Assembly (NCBI GenBank): GCA_910584825.1
Contig: CAJUCI010000016.1
Coordinates: 1 to 57,439, forward strand
Direction of reading: 5' to 3'
Length of the DNA: 57,439 nt
Source of the DNA: an uncultured Duncaniella sp.
Lineage (GTDB): Bacteria > Bacteroidota > Bacteroidia > Bacteroidales > Muribaculaceae
Positions within the stretch are counted from its first letter, which is position 1. Every line of letters begins with the position of its first letter. Both the position numbers and the translations under genes were made by a program. Shown here one piece after another: positions 34,901 through 42,091 of this stretch. Under the pieces are notes generated by a model. That model had not been told where the DNA came from and ran no database searches. It saw nothing but the letters and a program-made list of their open reading frames with translations.

Positions 34901-36675
34901 CCTGTGGCCTCGCCCGCATGGAGCGAAGCGCGCAGATTGATGTCGCTGTAGGTCTCTTTCTGATATATGAGCCGTTTGAGGTTGATGTCGGCATCGATTG
35001 ACGTGTTCTTGGCCATAGGGTTGTAGCCTCGGCCATCTACGGTGGCTTTGGCCGTGACTTGACCTACGCCAAGCTCGGGCATGAAGAGGTCGACCGGGAA
35101 GCGGTCAAGCACGATGTTAGCGTCATAATCCTGCGGGCGTGCGCTCCATGAGCCGTCAGCCGCAAGGCGTCCGCCGTGGGTGGTCACCTCTACGTTGCCT
35201 GACGCCTCGCCCGGATGATAATCCACATCTGCGCGCAACTGCAGGGCGGGAACGGTGTGGATGGGGAGGAATGAGAACTGACGGTCAGAGAGTGTGGCGA
35301 GCGCGCCGTCAAGCGATATGCCGCCACCGATTTTTTCAGGGTCAAAGGGGTGGTCGACCGTTCCGTTGCCCTGGAGCCGGAACACTCCCGGCATCGACAT
35401 GACGAGGTCGTGGACGTTTAGCTCACCGGCTGTGCCGTCGATGTCGGTTGACAGCGAGAGCAGTCCGAGCGGGGCGAGTGTGGCACGCATGTCGGGAAAT
35501 GCCTGGGCCACGTCGGCGGGCGAAATCACACCGTTGCCTTTGAGCGACAGTGGGAGAGTGGGGTCGGATGTCAGGTCACCTATGCCCATGCCGGCATCGA
35601 AGCGTAGCATGGAGCGGAGGGTGGAGATGTTGAAGTCAGAGGCCGTCATCGTTGTGCCGTCCATCGTGAAGAGGCCGTCGGCACGCAGGGGCAGTCCGCA
35701 TCGCTCGGTGGCCGAGAGGGTGCGCAGGGGCACGCGTATGGATGTTCCGCGGTTGTAGAACGAGTCCACCTCTATCACTATGTCGGTAGCGGCTATGTAA
35801 GCCGGGTCGAAGCCGGGGAGCGGCGAGGCTCCGCGCTCGGCATAGAGGGCTTCGCGCCCGGTGAGACGGAGGGTGTCGGCTGTGATTGTCCACATCTCCG
35901 AGTCGGGTGTGACAGTGGTGTCGGTCGGAGCGGTTGCGGCATCGGGGTCGACTTTAGGATATATGTATGCGGCGGCCACACTGTCGATGTGCAGTGAGCG
36001 GCCGAATATTCGTTTTGTGCCCATGTCTACCGTGGCCTGATTAAGTTCGGCGCGATCGATGCGGCATCCGAGCGAGTCGATGACGGGTAGCATTGACATG
36101 CGGTAGGTCACATCGCTCATGGTGATGCGTCCGGCGCGGATGAGCCACGGGGTTGCGGCGGCAGTGTCAACGGGTGTGGCGGTAGTGTCGTCAAGCATGC
36201 GCAGACTCACGTCCACGCCCGAGATGTCGGCACGGTCAAGATTTATGGTGTTATCTTTTAGCAGGATGTCGGTTGCCGAAATGTCGCCTTTGGCAATGTG
36301 GGCACGCAGCCACATGACGGAGTCGGGCGTGCCGAGCTGATAGAACGCGCTGTCAAGCGACAGTCCGTCGACATCGACATGTCCGCGCAGCAGCGGCAAC
36401 ACTCTCACGGCCACTGACGCGTGACGAGCGGTGAGCATGGTGTCGCCCGGGGCCTGAAGCACCGACACGTCATCGACCGCAAGGCGCAGCGGGAACTTGA
36501 GCCTCAGACGCCCTACGTGTATGTCCATGCCTGTGGCCGAGTTGACCTTATCGGTGGCGAAGCCTACAGCCCAGTCCTGAACGGGAGGTATGTATAGAAG
36601 CACCGGGACGAGTATGACCAGAATGACCGGCACCAATACAATCCAAAGTAATATTTTGCAAATCCTGCGTGCCAA
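31954..36675 (-). CDS. tamB: Translocation and assembly module protein TamB
   Basis: This 1573-aa AsmA/TamB-superfamily protein has an N-terminal inner-membrane anchor (about 5-30, ILLWIVLVPVILVILVPVLL). A very long periplasmic beta-taco follows, with repeated short beta strands. The C-terminal TamB/DUF490 domain (about 1150-1573) includes LTGRVNINSGYVRYTPP and SEKNFEFREGSYIAFNGD. It spans the periplasm and works with TamL, likely as a lipid conduit. The start is TTG 36675; no in-frame ATG lies upstream before the promoter region. It is the first gene of the operon. Confidence 0.93.
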   Translation of the reverse strand: MARRICKILLWIVLVPVILVILVPVLLYIPPVQDWAVGFATDKVNSATGMDIHVGRLRLKFPLRLAVDDVSVLQAPGDTMLTARHASVAVRVLPLLRGHVDVDGLSLDSAFYQLGTPDSVMWLRAHIAKGDISATDILLKDNTINLDRADISGVDVSLRMLDDTTATPVDTAAATPWLIRAGRITMSDVTYRMSMLPVIDSLGCRIDRAELNQATVDMGTKRIFGRSLHIDSVAAAYIYPKVDPDAATAPTDTTVTPDSEMWTITADTLRLTGREALYAERGASPLPGFDPAYIAATDIVIEVDSFYNRGTSIRVPLRTLSATERCGLPLRADGLFTMDGTTMTASDFNISTLRSMLRFDAGMGIGDLTSDPTLPLSLKGNGVISPADVAQAFPDMRATLAPLGLLSLSTDIDGTAGELNVHDLVMSMPGVFRLQGNGTVDHPFDPEKIGGGISLDGALATLSDRQFSFLPIHTVPALQLRADVDYHPGEASGNVEVTTHGGRLAADGSWSARPQDYDANIVLDRFPVDLFMPELGVGQVTAKATVDGRGYNPMAKNTSIDADINLKRLIYQKETYSDINLRASLHAGEATGNLVSHNPGADASLDFTAWLKGDSVRYNVQGDLRDINLQTLHLSDSVNSGHMQIASSGFYNVATQGMDVTADVSSLLWRLPGMTIDPGSPVRLTSRSEADGSRTSLTNGDLNLLLTTPGSLMSFVNALPPAMTTLQSQIDSMRVDVPVLNNAIPRFALRADMGRSNVAAQYLESSGIKIGRLSATVANDSLLRLNALVNTLAMNTTRIDTIRLDAVQHGQYLVYHAAMNNRPGTFDDFAHVTLNGFAGSNRASAFLKQQNIKGDKGFNLGLNADIIDSIVTVRFVPTKPTIAYKPWTLNKDNFLSLDLATKHLDANLELTGDNSFVRIFTTHGGEEAVAANDSVHNHYRGEQEAVKVQISRIRLQDWLAINPFAPPIKGDLSADLSFMYEKPTITGNGTVSLTDLYYGRDRVGDFDLDVDVANSAGGKLMADVTLMVDSIPTITARGVLNDSTLATPFLLDFNMIKFPLNVVNPFIPDKMASLSGQLNGSMKITGDMANPRFDGYINFDTTAVKVTMLGTSFRFSDERIPVDSNIVTFNDFNIFACNENPLTINGTVNATSLSNVKLDLDMAARNMQVVKADRARGGSDVYGKAFLDLFAGIKGNMQLLKVNADVSLLEGTNVTYVMPEAEQAVASQADQDMVHFVQFNDTTATQAADSIVSTAMALNLKADLHLREGSTVNVDLSSNGSNRVHVLPAGDLDFSMSPLNGERLTGRVNINSGYVRYTPPLMSEKNFEFREGSYIAFNGDMMNPVLNIHAVDVVRANVTQSGQNSRLVNFDVMLSITNTFDNMNVAFDLSTNDDITVQNELTSMSAEQRANQAMNLLLYNVYTGANTKGSSLAGNPLFSFLTSQLNSWAANNIRGVDISFGIDQYDRTYEGNTSTATTYSYRVSKSLFNDRFKIVVGGNYSTDANSDENFSQNLINDISFEYMLNASGSMYVRIFRHTGFESILEGEITQTGVGFVLKKKLNTLWELFGIKRD

Positions 36676-36808
36676 AATGTGAGAATTATAATAGATGAAT
36701 AGTTGAACAGTGTGATGACGGTGAGACTATGCTCACGTATTTGTCAGGTTGTCGTAACGGCAGCCTTTTAACATTACAACTATCGACGGGGCTAAAAAGT
36801 TTACCCCT
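36676..36808. other. tamB upstream region
   Basis: No ORF and no exact TAnnTTTG box on the minus strand were found. The tamB promoter must lie here or be weak. A short inverted repeat, GTGAG-ACTATG-CTCAC (36730 area), is the only structure seen. Confidence 0.4.
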
Positions 36809-36852
36809 AAAAAACTCTCGCCGCAAGGCTTTATGGGCGGTGGCGGCGAGAG
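36809..36852 (-). terminator. Rho-independent terminator of the DUF2582 gene
   Basis: Read on the minus strand: CTCTCGCCGC (36852-36843), an 18-nt loop, GCGGCGAGAG (36824-36815), then six T (36814-36809). The perfect 10-bp GC-rich stem lies 67 nt after the gene. Confidence 0.85.
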
Positions 36853-36918
36853 TAATGTGTGTGGTCAGGCATGACCCGTCACGAATGGCCAGACCTGAGA
36901 TGAGTTATCGATACTTTA

Positions 36919-37134
36919 TTAATCCTGGGCGAGTGATACAAGAAGCTCCTTGCCATCTTCGCTGGGCTCAAATACGAGCTTGCCTTCGCGGGCGAGCCAT
37001 CCGAGGGCGGCATATACCTCCTTCTCGTTCTTGAGCTTTGCCATTTTCTTGATCTGCTTGGTGTCAAGAGTCTGAGCCTCATTGAGGGCGGCCCATACGA
37101 GGCCGGCGTTCAAGCCAATAGTTTCGGTGTTCAT
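36919..37134 (-). CDS. Winged helix-turn-helix domain protein (DUF2582)
   Basis: The 71-aa single-domain protein (GLNAGLVWAALNEAQTLDTK, then KKMAKLKNEKEVYAALGWLAREGKL) matches the short DUF2582 winged-helix family common in Bacteroidetes. The domain spans the whole protein, with the recognition helix in KNEKEVYAALGWLAR. DNA binding is inferred from the fold; no target is known. It is monocistronic, with its own promoter (37246-37253) and terminator. It lies between the tamB operon and an outer-membrane protein gene. Confidence 0.87.
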   Translation of the reverse strand: MNTETIGLNAGLVWAALNEAQTLDTKQIKKMAKLKNEKEVYAALGWLAREGKLVFEPSEDGKELLVSLAQD

Positions 37135-37197
37135 TGTTAAGTAATTAAAATGGTTAGAATGTTGTACGCATTAATAGTGTTTCGCCCCATATATCAC

Positions 37198-37253
37198 CAT
37201 GCCTGAAATCGGCATGAAAATCAGGGCTTTGAATAATGTGACGCGCAAATTTA
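37198..37253 (-). promoter_or_regulatory. Promoter -7 box and palindrome upstream of the DUF2582 gene
   Basis: Minus strand TAAATTTG (37246-37253) matches TAnnTTTG. About 30 nt downstream is an inverted repeat, CATGCC-GATTTCA-GGCATG (37198-37216). It could be an operator for autoregulation or a leader hairpin. Leader length would be about 105 nt. Confidence 0.45.
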
Positions 37254-37392
37254 ATAAAAATTTGTTAAACGCCTTTCATTTTTCCAACAAAAAACACCGC
37301 CCTTTTGTTCATCCCGCAACAAAATCCACCCATTTAGCCACAAAATCTAACATAATGTATAATTCAATGATTCATTGTGCCGGGGGAATGAA

Positions 37393-38304
37393 TCAGAGCG
37401 AGTAGGATGCGCCGATGTGGAGGAAGGGGGCGGCCTTCTGATGGCAGCGTATGTATTCTTTTGTGCCGGTGACACCGTTGACTCTACACGACATCCTGAC
37501 AGCTACGCCACCCTGAATGTCAAGGTAGAGGTGTCGTGCCAGTGTGCGGCGATAACGCAGGGCGGGGCGGACTGTGGTGTAGGTGAAGCGGCACTTTGAC
37601 GGAAGTGTAGGGTCGTGAGGACGGAAGTAGAAGGCCTTGACATCCACGTCGGCCCCCGCGCTGATGAGGTCGTGGCGGGTAGGGGTGTAGTCGATGCCCA
37701 ACATGCCGCCGTAAAGATTTATCAGCCATTTCTCGTTGATGCGGTGGCGGTACATGAAGACGAGAAACGCGGGGATTTTTGATGTGGAGTTGAGAAGGGC
37801 GAGCGGGCCTATGCCGAATTGCGTGTCGCGATTGGCGCGCAGCATAATCAGTCCCATCGCGATTCCCGAGATACGTGCGAAGCCTCCCTGCCCCCATTCG
37901 CTGTTGAGCATGGCCATTGCCATGAAGGGGCGTCCGAAGAGCGTGGTTCGGTACATGCCTGTAAATCCTGCCTGACCTATCATATGGGTGCCGTTCAGCC
38001 CGATGGCCTGAGGTGAGTAGCCTCCCGAAATATCTGAGGCATCAAAGTCGGTTTCGACTGACGCGTAGCGTGCATTGGCCGTAAGAGTAAAACGGCGGTT
38101 ACGGAGAAATTCATATGAGACGCGCGTGGCGTAACTGTTGGTGATTTTTCCCCAGTTATGGTCGTAGCCGGTGGTTATGTTGGTACGTACCATGCCGTAG
38201 CCTCCCTGACTGACATTGACGTCAGCCTCAGTCTGGGCCCGGACACTGAAAGAAAAGGCCACTGACAAGAGTGCGAGAAGTGTGATTAGTCTATTAGGTA
38301 ACAT
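37393..38304 (-). CDS. Exported outer-membrane beta-barrel-like protein (DUF6268-like)
   Basis: The protein is 303 aa from ATG 38304, which opens a signal peptide (LPNRLITLLALLSVAFSFSVRA). An in-frame ATG at 38349 is upstream of the promoter. The body is a run of amphipathic strands (TRVSYEFLRNRRFTLTANARY, KWLINLYGGMLGIDYTP) ending in FLHIGASYSL, a usual barrel terminus. It resembles DUF6268 proteins; no function is known. The start codon is only 5 nt from the -7 box, so the mRNA may be leaderless. It lies behind the alpha-amylase gene, separated by a strong hairpin. Confidence 0.78.
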   Translation of the reverse strand: MLPNRLITLLALLSVAFSFSVRAQTEADVNVSQGGYGMVRTNITTGYDHNWGKITNSYATRVSYEFLRNRRFTLTANARYASVETDFDASDISGGYSPQAIGLNGTHMIGQAGFTGMYRTTLFGRPFMAMAMLNSEWGQGGFARISGIAMGLIMLRANRDTQFGIGPLALLNSTSKIPAFLVFMYRHRINEKWLINLYGGMLGIDYTPTRHDLISAGADVDVKAFYFRPHDPTLPSKCRFTYTTVRPALRYRRTLARHLYLDIQGGVAVRMSCRVNGVTGTKEYIRCHQKAAPFLHIGASYSL

Positions 38305-38309
38305 GCCGA

Positions 38310-38339
38310 CAAAGGTAAGCAAAAATAGCCGCCTTGCAA
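38310..38339 (-). promoter_or_regulatory. Promoter with almost no leader, upstream of the outer-membrane protein
   Basis: Minus strand: TTG (38337-38339), a 19-nt spacer, TACCTTTG (38310-38317). The ATG is at 38304, five bases further on, where the transcription start is expected. Confidence 0.7.
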
Positions 38340-38363
38340 TGCTTTGCATCCGGTTTTAACATA

Positions 38364-38397
38364 AGTCACCCCTGCTCGGTGCAGAGTAGGGGTGACT
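38364..38397. terminator. Strong hairpin after the alpha-amylase gene
   Basis: A 10-bp perfect stem, AGTCACCCCT (38364-38373) with AGGGGTGACT (38388-38397), has a 14-nt loop. There is no long T run on the minus strand, so it may act as an mRNA 3'-end stabiliser or weak terminator. Confidence 0.6.
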
Positions 38398-38422
38398 ATG
38401 TTATGTTGTGTAGTTACTCATG

Positions 38423-39853
38423 TTACTTGGCGATGAGGAGGGCGGAGGTGTAGGGGGCGAGGGTGCCGGTGAGGTGGCCTGACGCGATGGTGTAGGTGTT
38501 GCCGTACACGGTGTCGGTGTATTCGCCTACGGGGAGGTTGGTGGCGATGTCGATGGTCTGGGCTGTGCCGGTGAGGTTGATGAGGGCTATGCCGGCTGTG
38601 CCGCGCTCGATGGCCACGACGGCTCCGTTATTGGCGGGGATGATGTTTTCGGGCTGGCCGTGCATGGCGCGACGGAAGTGGTTGACGGCTACGACTTCGG
38701 GATGCTTGAATTCGTCGTTGCCGCGTGCGCCTACGCGGTTGTTGCCCCAGTAGTTTTCACGTGTGCTTCCGGCGGGACGGCTGAAGAAGAGGGGGGTGCC
38801 GTTCTGACGGGCGGCGAGGAATATCCAGCCCATACGTATCTGCTCGTCGGTGAGGCCGGCTGACTCGTGCTCGTTGGCGTAGGTGTCGTGCGACTCTACC
38901 CATGTCACGAGGTGCTTGCCGGGGACGGGATGATGCCATACGAGAAGTGAGTCGGCGTTGAAGTCGCCCTTGTCGAGGACGGTGCGGAGTGCATGGCCGT
39001 AGGATGATGCTGTGAGGTCCATATATTCGCCATACTCGGCCTCCTTGACATTGCGGTCCTGGAGGACTTCGCCGTAGATGAAGAGCGAGTCGCGGGGAAC
39101 GGCGAGACTTACGCCCTTGACGGCCTCACGACCTGTGGCGATGTCCCAGAAGTTGTTGCGCTGGGCGAGTGAGTCGAGGGGGTCGGAGGGGAGGCCGATG
39201 TGCTTGGCTGTATCGTAACGGAATCCGCGCACGCCGAGACCGAGGAGGTCGTTGACATAGTTCATGTAGTAGGCCTGGAAGTCAGGATTCTCGGTGTTGA
39301 CGTCGGGAAGACCGCCCATCTTGCCGGTGGTGCACTGGTAGCGGTCGTTATAGTCGGTGATGTCGGTAAGTCCGTTGGCGTGGAAGAGCTTGTCATGTCC
39401 GCCCACGGCGTTGTCGAGGTCAGGAAGCACGGCTTTGTGGTCGACGGCTGTGTGGTTGGGGAGCACGTCGACGATGACCTTGACGTTATATTTGGCTGCG
39501 CTGTCCATCATGGCTTTGAACTGGTCGCGCGAGCCAAGGAGGTAGTTGCCGATTTTCCAGTCGGTGGGCTGGTAGTAGTAATACCATTTGCCGCGCACTG
39601 AGTCGCCGGGCTGAGAGAAGAGGGCGAGGCCGCCGTCTTCGCCGACGAAACATGTGTTGGCCGGTGAGGTCTGGACGTAAGCGTAGCCGGCTTCGGCGAT
39701 GTCGTGCATGTTGGCCGCGATGGTGTCAAACGACCATGACCATGCGTGGAGGATTACGTCGTCGTTGGTGTCGGCCTGAGGTGCCTGTTCGGCTGACCCG
39801 CATGAGGCGAGCAGCGCGCCGAACGATGCGAGGGCGAGAAGGGTTTTGTTCAT
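38423..39853 (-). CDS. Alpha-amylase family glycoside hydrolase (GH13), surface or periplasmic lipoprotein
   Basis: The 476-aa protein has a lipoprotein signal with lipobox LLASC (C18). The GH13 (beta/alpha)8 barrel has all four family regions: VDVLPNH (about 128-134), GFRYDTAKH with nucleophile D214, IYGEVLQD with acid/base E262, and WVESHD with D323. A C-terminal beta domain follows from about 395. It should cleave alpha-1,4-glucans. No SusC/SusD pair is near, so this is not a starch-utilisation locus. It lies 118 nt behind cdsA on the same strand, with a hairpin and C8 tract between. Confidence 0.92.
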   Translation of the reverse strand: MNKTLLALASFGALLASCGSAEQAPQADTNDDVILHAWSWSFDTIAANMHDIAEAGYAYVQTSPANTCFVGEDGGLALFSQPGDSVRGKWYYYYQPTDWKIGNYLLGSRDQFKAMMDSAAKYNVKVIVDVLPNHTAVDHKAVLPDLDNAVGGHDKLFHANGLTDITDYNDRYQCTTGKMGGLPDVNTENPDFQAYYMNYVNDLLGLGVRGFRYDTAKHIGLPSDPLDSLAQRNNFWDIATGREAVKGVSLAVPRDSLFIYGEVLQDRNVKEAEYGEYMDLTASSYGHALRTVLDKGDFNADSLLVWHHPVPGKHLVTWVESHDTYANEHESAGLTDEQIRMGWIFLAARQNGTPLFFSRPAGSTRENYWGNNRVGARGNDEFKHPEVVAVNHFRRAMHGQPENIIPANNGAVVAIERGTAGIALINLTGTAQTIDIATNLPVGEYTDTVYGNTYTIASGHLTGTLAPYTSALLIAK

Positions 39854-39902
39854 GTTGAAAAGAAATTAAAAATATGATATAATTATTATTTGAAAGCTAA
39901 GG

Positions 39903-39968
39903 TATCAGTCCCTGTCGGTCAGGCGAGTTTACCCGCTTACTGATAGGGTCGGGCTGACTGCCCCCCCC
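39903..39968. other. Hairpin and C8 homopolymer between cdsA and the amylase gene
   Basis: An inverted repeat, TATCAGT (39903-39909) with ACTGATA (39939-39945), lies beside a run of eight C (39961-39968) just after the cdsA stop. It may be a 3'-end structure. The homopolymer is non-coding. Confidence 0.5.
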
Positions 39969-39970
39969 GT

Positions 39971-40831
39971 TCAGCTCACGTAGAGAGTGAAGGTGATTAG
40001 ATAGATGAGCGAGGCGGGGATGACGAGCAGGAGCGAGTCGATGCGGTCGAGGATGCCTCCGTGGCCGGGAAGGAGTGTGCCGGAGTCCTTGACGCCGAGT
40101 GTGCGCTTGATGAGCGACTCCACGAGGTCGCCCCATGTGGCGAATGCCGCCACCACGATGCCCATACCTATGAGACCTGCTATGGAGACGGACTCAAAAT
40201 AGGCCGGGAAGCAGTATTTCATTACGAAGGCCGAAGCTATGACGAAAACGATTCCGCCGAAAAAGCCTTCCCATGTCTTTCCCGGGGATATGCGGGGAAA
40301 GAGCTTATGCTTGCCGATGAGCGAGCCTGTGACGAATGCGCCGGTGTCGCTGAGCCATATCATGACAAACATGGCAAGGAGCAGGGCGGTGCCGTCGGCG
40401 AGGGTGTAGTACATCGACATGAGACCGAGGGGGAGTGCTATATAGAGCTGGCCCATGTAGGAGTAGGCGAGGTTGGCGAGGGGTGAGGTCTCGTGGCTGT
40501 AGAGCTGGAGCACGAGACGCACTACGAGATAGAGGAGGTAGACGGTGAAGAATGTGCCTCCGAGTACGGCTGTGGTGTGGGGGGTGAGCAGACCGAGATT
40601 GACGCAGCACAGCCCGATGAAGAGGATGAGCGCACCGGCCATGTCGGTGATGAGGGTGGTGACGTTCTCGCCTCCGGCCGAGGCGTTGCAGAGTGTGGCA
40701 AACTCGCGGATGGCAAGTATGGTGAAGAGTGCGAACAGTGCCACGTACCACCAGCCTCCCGTCAGGACGGCTCCGATGATGAGTGCGACGTATATGATGC
40801 CTGTGAGTGAGCGTTTGATGAGATTTTTCAT
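39971..40831 (-). CDS. cdsA: Phosphatidate cytidylyltransferase
   Basis: The 286-aa integral membrane enzyme makes CDP-diacylglycerol from CTP and phosphatidic acid, the entry to phospholipid synthesis. It has about eight TM helices and the complete C-terminal CDS signature, SLIKRTLGVKDSGTLLPGHG followed by GILDRIDS (about 243-270), with the metal-binding Asp residues. Length is normal. The promoter is probably at 40863-40870 (minus). In many Bacteroidetes this gene follows rsfS-ftsH; here it stands about 14 kb from them. Confidence 0.95.
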   Translation of the reverse strand: MKNLIKRSLTGIIYVALIIGAVLTGGWWYVALFALFTILAIREFATLCNASAGGENVTTLITDMAGALILFIGLCCVNLGLLTPHTTAVLGGTFFTVYLLYLVVRLVLQLYSHETSPLANLAYSYMGQLYIALPLGLMSMYYTLADGTALLLAMFVMIWLSDTGAFVTGSLIGKHKLFPRISPGKTWEGFFGGIVFVIASAFVMKYCFPAYFESVSIAGLIGMGIVVAAFATWGDLVESLIKRTLGVKDSGTLLPGHGGILDRIDSLLLVIPASLIYLITFTLYVS

Positions 40832-40862
40832 TTGCAGTTTATGCCAATTAACAATATATTTG

Positions 40863-40870
40863 CAAAAATA
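40863..40870 (-). promoter_or_regulatory. Candidate -7 box of cdsA
   Basis: Minus strand TATTTTTG matches TAnnTTTG, about 32 nt before the cdsA ATG. The upstream side is A/T-rich, with no unambiguous TTG. Confidence 0.45.
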
Positions 40871-40972
40871 GGAAAAATTTCTTAAAACGGTGAATGTGTG
40901 GCTGATTTTTTAGTCCCGCAGGTGAGAACACGGTGTGTCGGGAGTGTTTGCGGGCCGAAATGTGTTATGATG

Positions 40973-41015
40973 AAAAAAGAGCAAACCAAAACCTCGATAG
41001 GTTTCAGCTTGCTCT
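40973..41015 (-). terminator. Rho-independent terminator of the DAP dehydrogenase gene
   Basis: Read on the minus strand: stem AGAGCAA...TTGCTCT (41015-41009 with 40984-40978), inner stem AAACCT-ATCG-AGGTTT, then six T (40978-40973). It lies about 55 nt after the gene. Confidence 0.88.
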
Positions 41016-41070
41016 ATTCTATAAAGTGATTATACCGCAGGGTTATGCGATAAAATTCAATTCGGGAGAA

Positions 41071-41967
41071 TCAGACGAGATGTGAGATGAGTGACTCGCG
41101 GTCGCCGGGCAGGAGGTCGATGACGGGAATCTCGACCATTGTGTAGGCTCCGGGGGTGAGGCGCATTGAGGCACGTGCCACGCCTACGAGGAGCTGGGCG
41201 GTAAGAGCGGGGTTGTTGATGCTCATTGAGAACTCGAAACGCTGGTTTTGGGTCAGGCCCGAGACACCTTTGCGCACCATGTGCACGCCGTGACCCATAT
41301 CCTTGACGGCGTCAACGCTCTCGACGGCCATCACGTGGGTCTCGTCAGATGCGAAGTAGGGGTCTTCCTTGACAGCCTTGGCCACTTCTTCGAGTGTCGC
41401 GCCGGGCAGCAGCTCGACGTACACCATGCGGCGGTGCATGCCGTCGCCCTTGGGCATAGTCATGGAGAGGGCGTTCTTGACGCCGGGCTTTGACTTGACA
41501 CACACGGTGTGACCCATACTCATGCCGGGGCCGAAGTTGGTGTGTGTGAGTCCCTTGGGGGCGGCTGCCTCCATGAGTGTGCGCACGATTGAGTCGCTGC
41601 CCGGGTCCCATCCGGCCGAGATGACTGCCACCTTGCCGGCCTTGCGTGCGGCCTCGTCGAGCGAACGGCGGAGCTGGACAATCTGGGTGTGGATGTCGAA
41701 ACTGTCGACCGTATTGATGCCCATAGCGAGGAACTGAAGGGCATATTTCTCGACCTCACGGGTGGGGGTGCAGAGGATTGCGACGTCGACATGTCCGAGC
41801 TCACGGATGTCGGTGACCACGGGATAGGGGGTGAGCTCGAGAGGCTTCTCGCCAATCGAACGGCGCACCACGCCGGCTATCTCCATGTCGGGGGCGGCCT
41901 GAAGGGCTTCGATGGCGAAGCGGCCGATGTTGCCGTAACCTACTACGGCGGCACGGATTTTTTTCAT
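41071..41967 (-). CDS. ddh: meso-Diaminopimelate D-dehydrogenase
   Basis: The protein is 298 aa from ATG 41967 (MKKIRAAVVGYGNIGRF); an in-frame ATG at 41997 overlaps the promoter. The Rossmann motif GYGNIG lies at 10-15, with VVRRS nearby for NADP. The segments SAGWDPGSDSIVRTL and NFGPGMSMGHTVCVKS are characteristic of Ddh, which reductively aminates tetrahydrodipicolinate to meso-DAP in one step. It feeds lysine and peptidoglycan synthesis. It is monocistronic, with its own promoter and terminator. Confidence 0.93.
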   Translation of the reverse strand: MKKIRAAVVGYGNIGRFAIEALQAAPDMEIAGVVRRSIGEKPLELTPYPVVTDIRELGHVDVAILCTPTREVEKYALQFLAMGINTVDSFDIHTQIVQLRRSLDEAARKAGKVAVISAGWDPGSDSIVRTLMEAAAPKGLTHTNFGPGMSMGHTVCVKSKPGVKNALSMTMPKGDGMHRRMVYVELLPGATLEEVAKAVKEDPYFASDETHVMAVESVDAVKDMGHGVHMVRKGVSGLTQNQRFEFSMSINNPALTAQLLVGVARASMRLTPGAYTMVEIPVIDLLPGDRESLISHLV

Positions 41968-41996
41968 AATTCGTAAAAGCGTAAATATTTCGGGCA

Positions 41997-42026
41997 CAAA
42001 AGTACAAAAGTATCACAACAAACAAA
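41997..42026 (-). promoter_or_regulatory. Promoter region of ddh with doubled -7 box
   Basis: Two consecutive minus-strand copies of TACTTTTG (42005-42012 and 41997-42004) each match TAnnTTTG, with TTTG words at 42019-42026 upstream. The spacing suits the proximal copy best. Confidence 0.55.
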
Positions 42027-42076
42027 AGCCACCGATTCTAATTTTTATACAAAAAATCAGAAATCGGTGGCTTTTT
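42027..42076. terminator. Bidirectional-looking terminator behind ackA
   Basis: An 11-bp perfect stem, AGCCACCGATT (42027-42037) with AATCGGTGGCT (42062-42072), is flanked by A's on the left and T's on the right. It lies 15 nt after the ackA stop (minus). Confidence 0.88.
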
Positions 42077-42091
42077 GTCAGTATAATTGCC

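Noticed and set aside
38423..39853. Starch-utilisation (PUL) locus around the alpha-amylase
   Set aside because: There are no SusC/SusD-type genes or a hybrid two-component regulator; neighbours are cdsA and an outer-membrane protein.
39961..39968. C8 tract as a phase-variable switch
   Set aside because: It lies 2 nt beyond the cdsA stop, in non-coding sequence, so slippage would not alter a protein.
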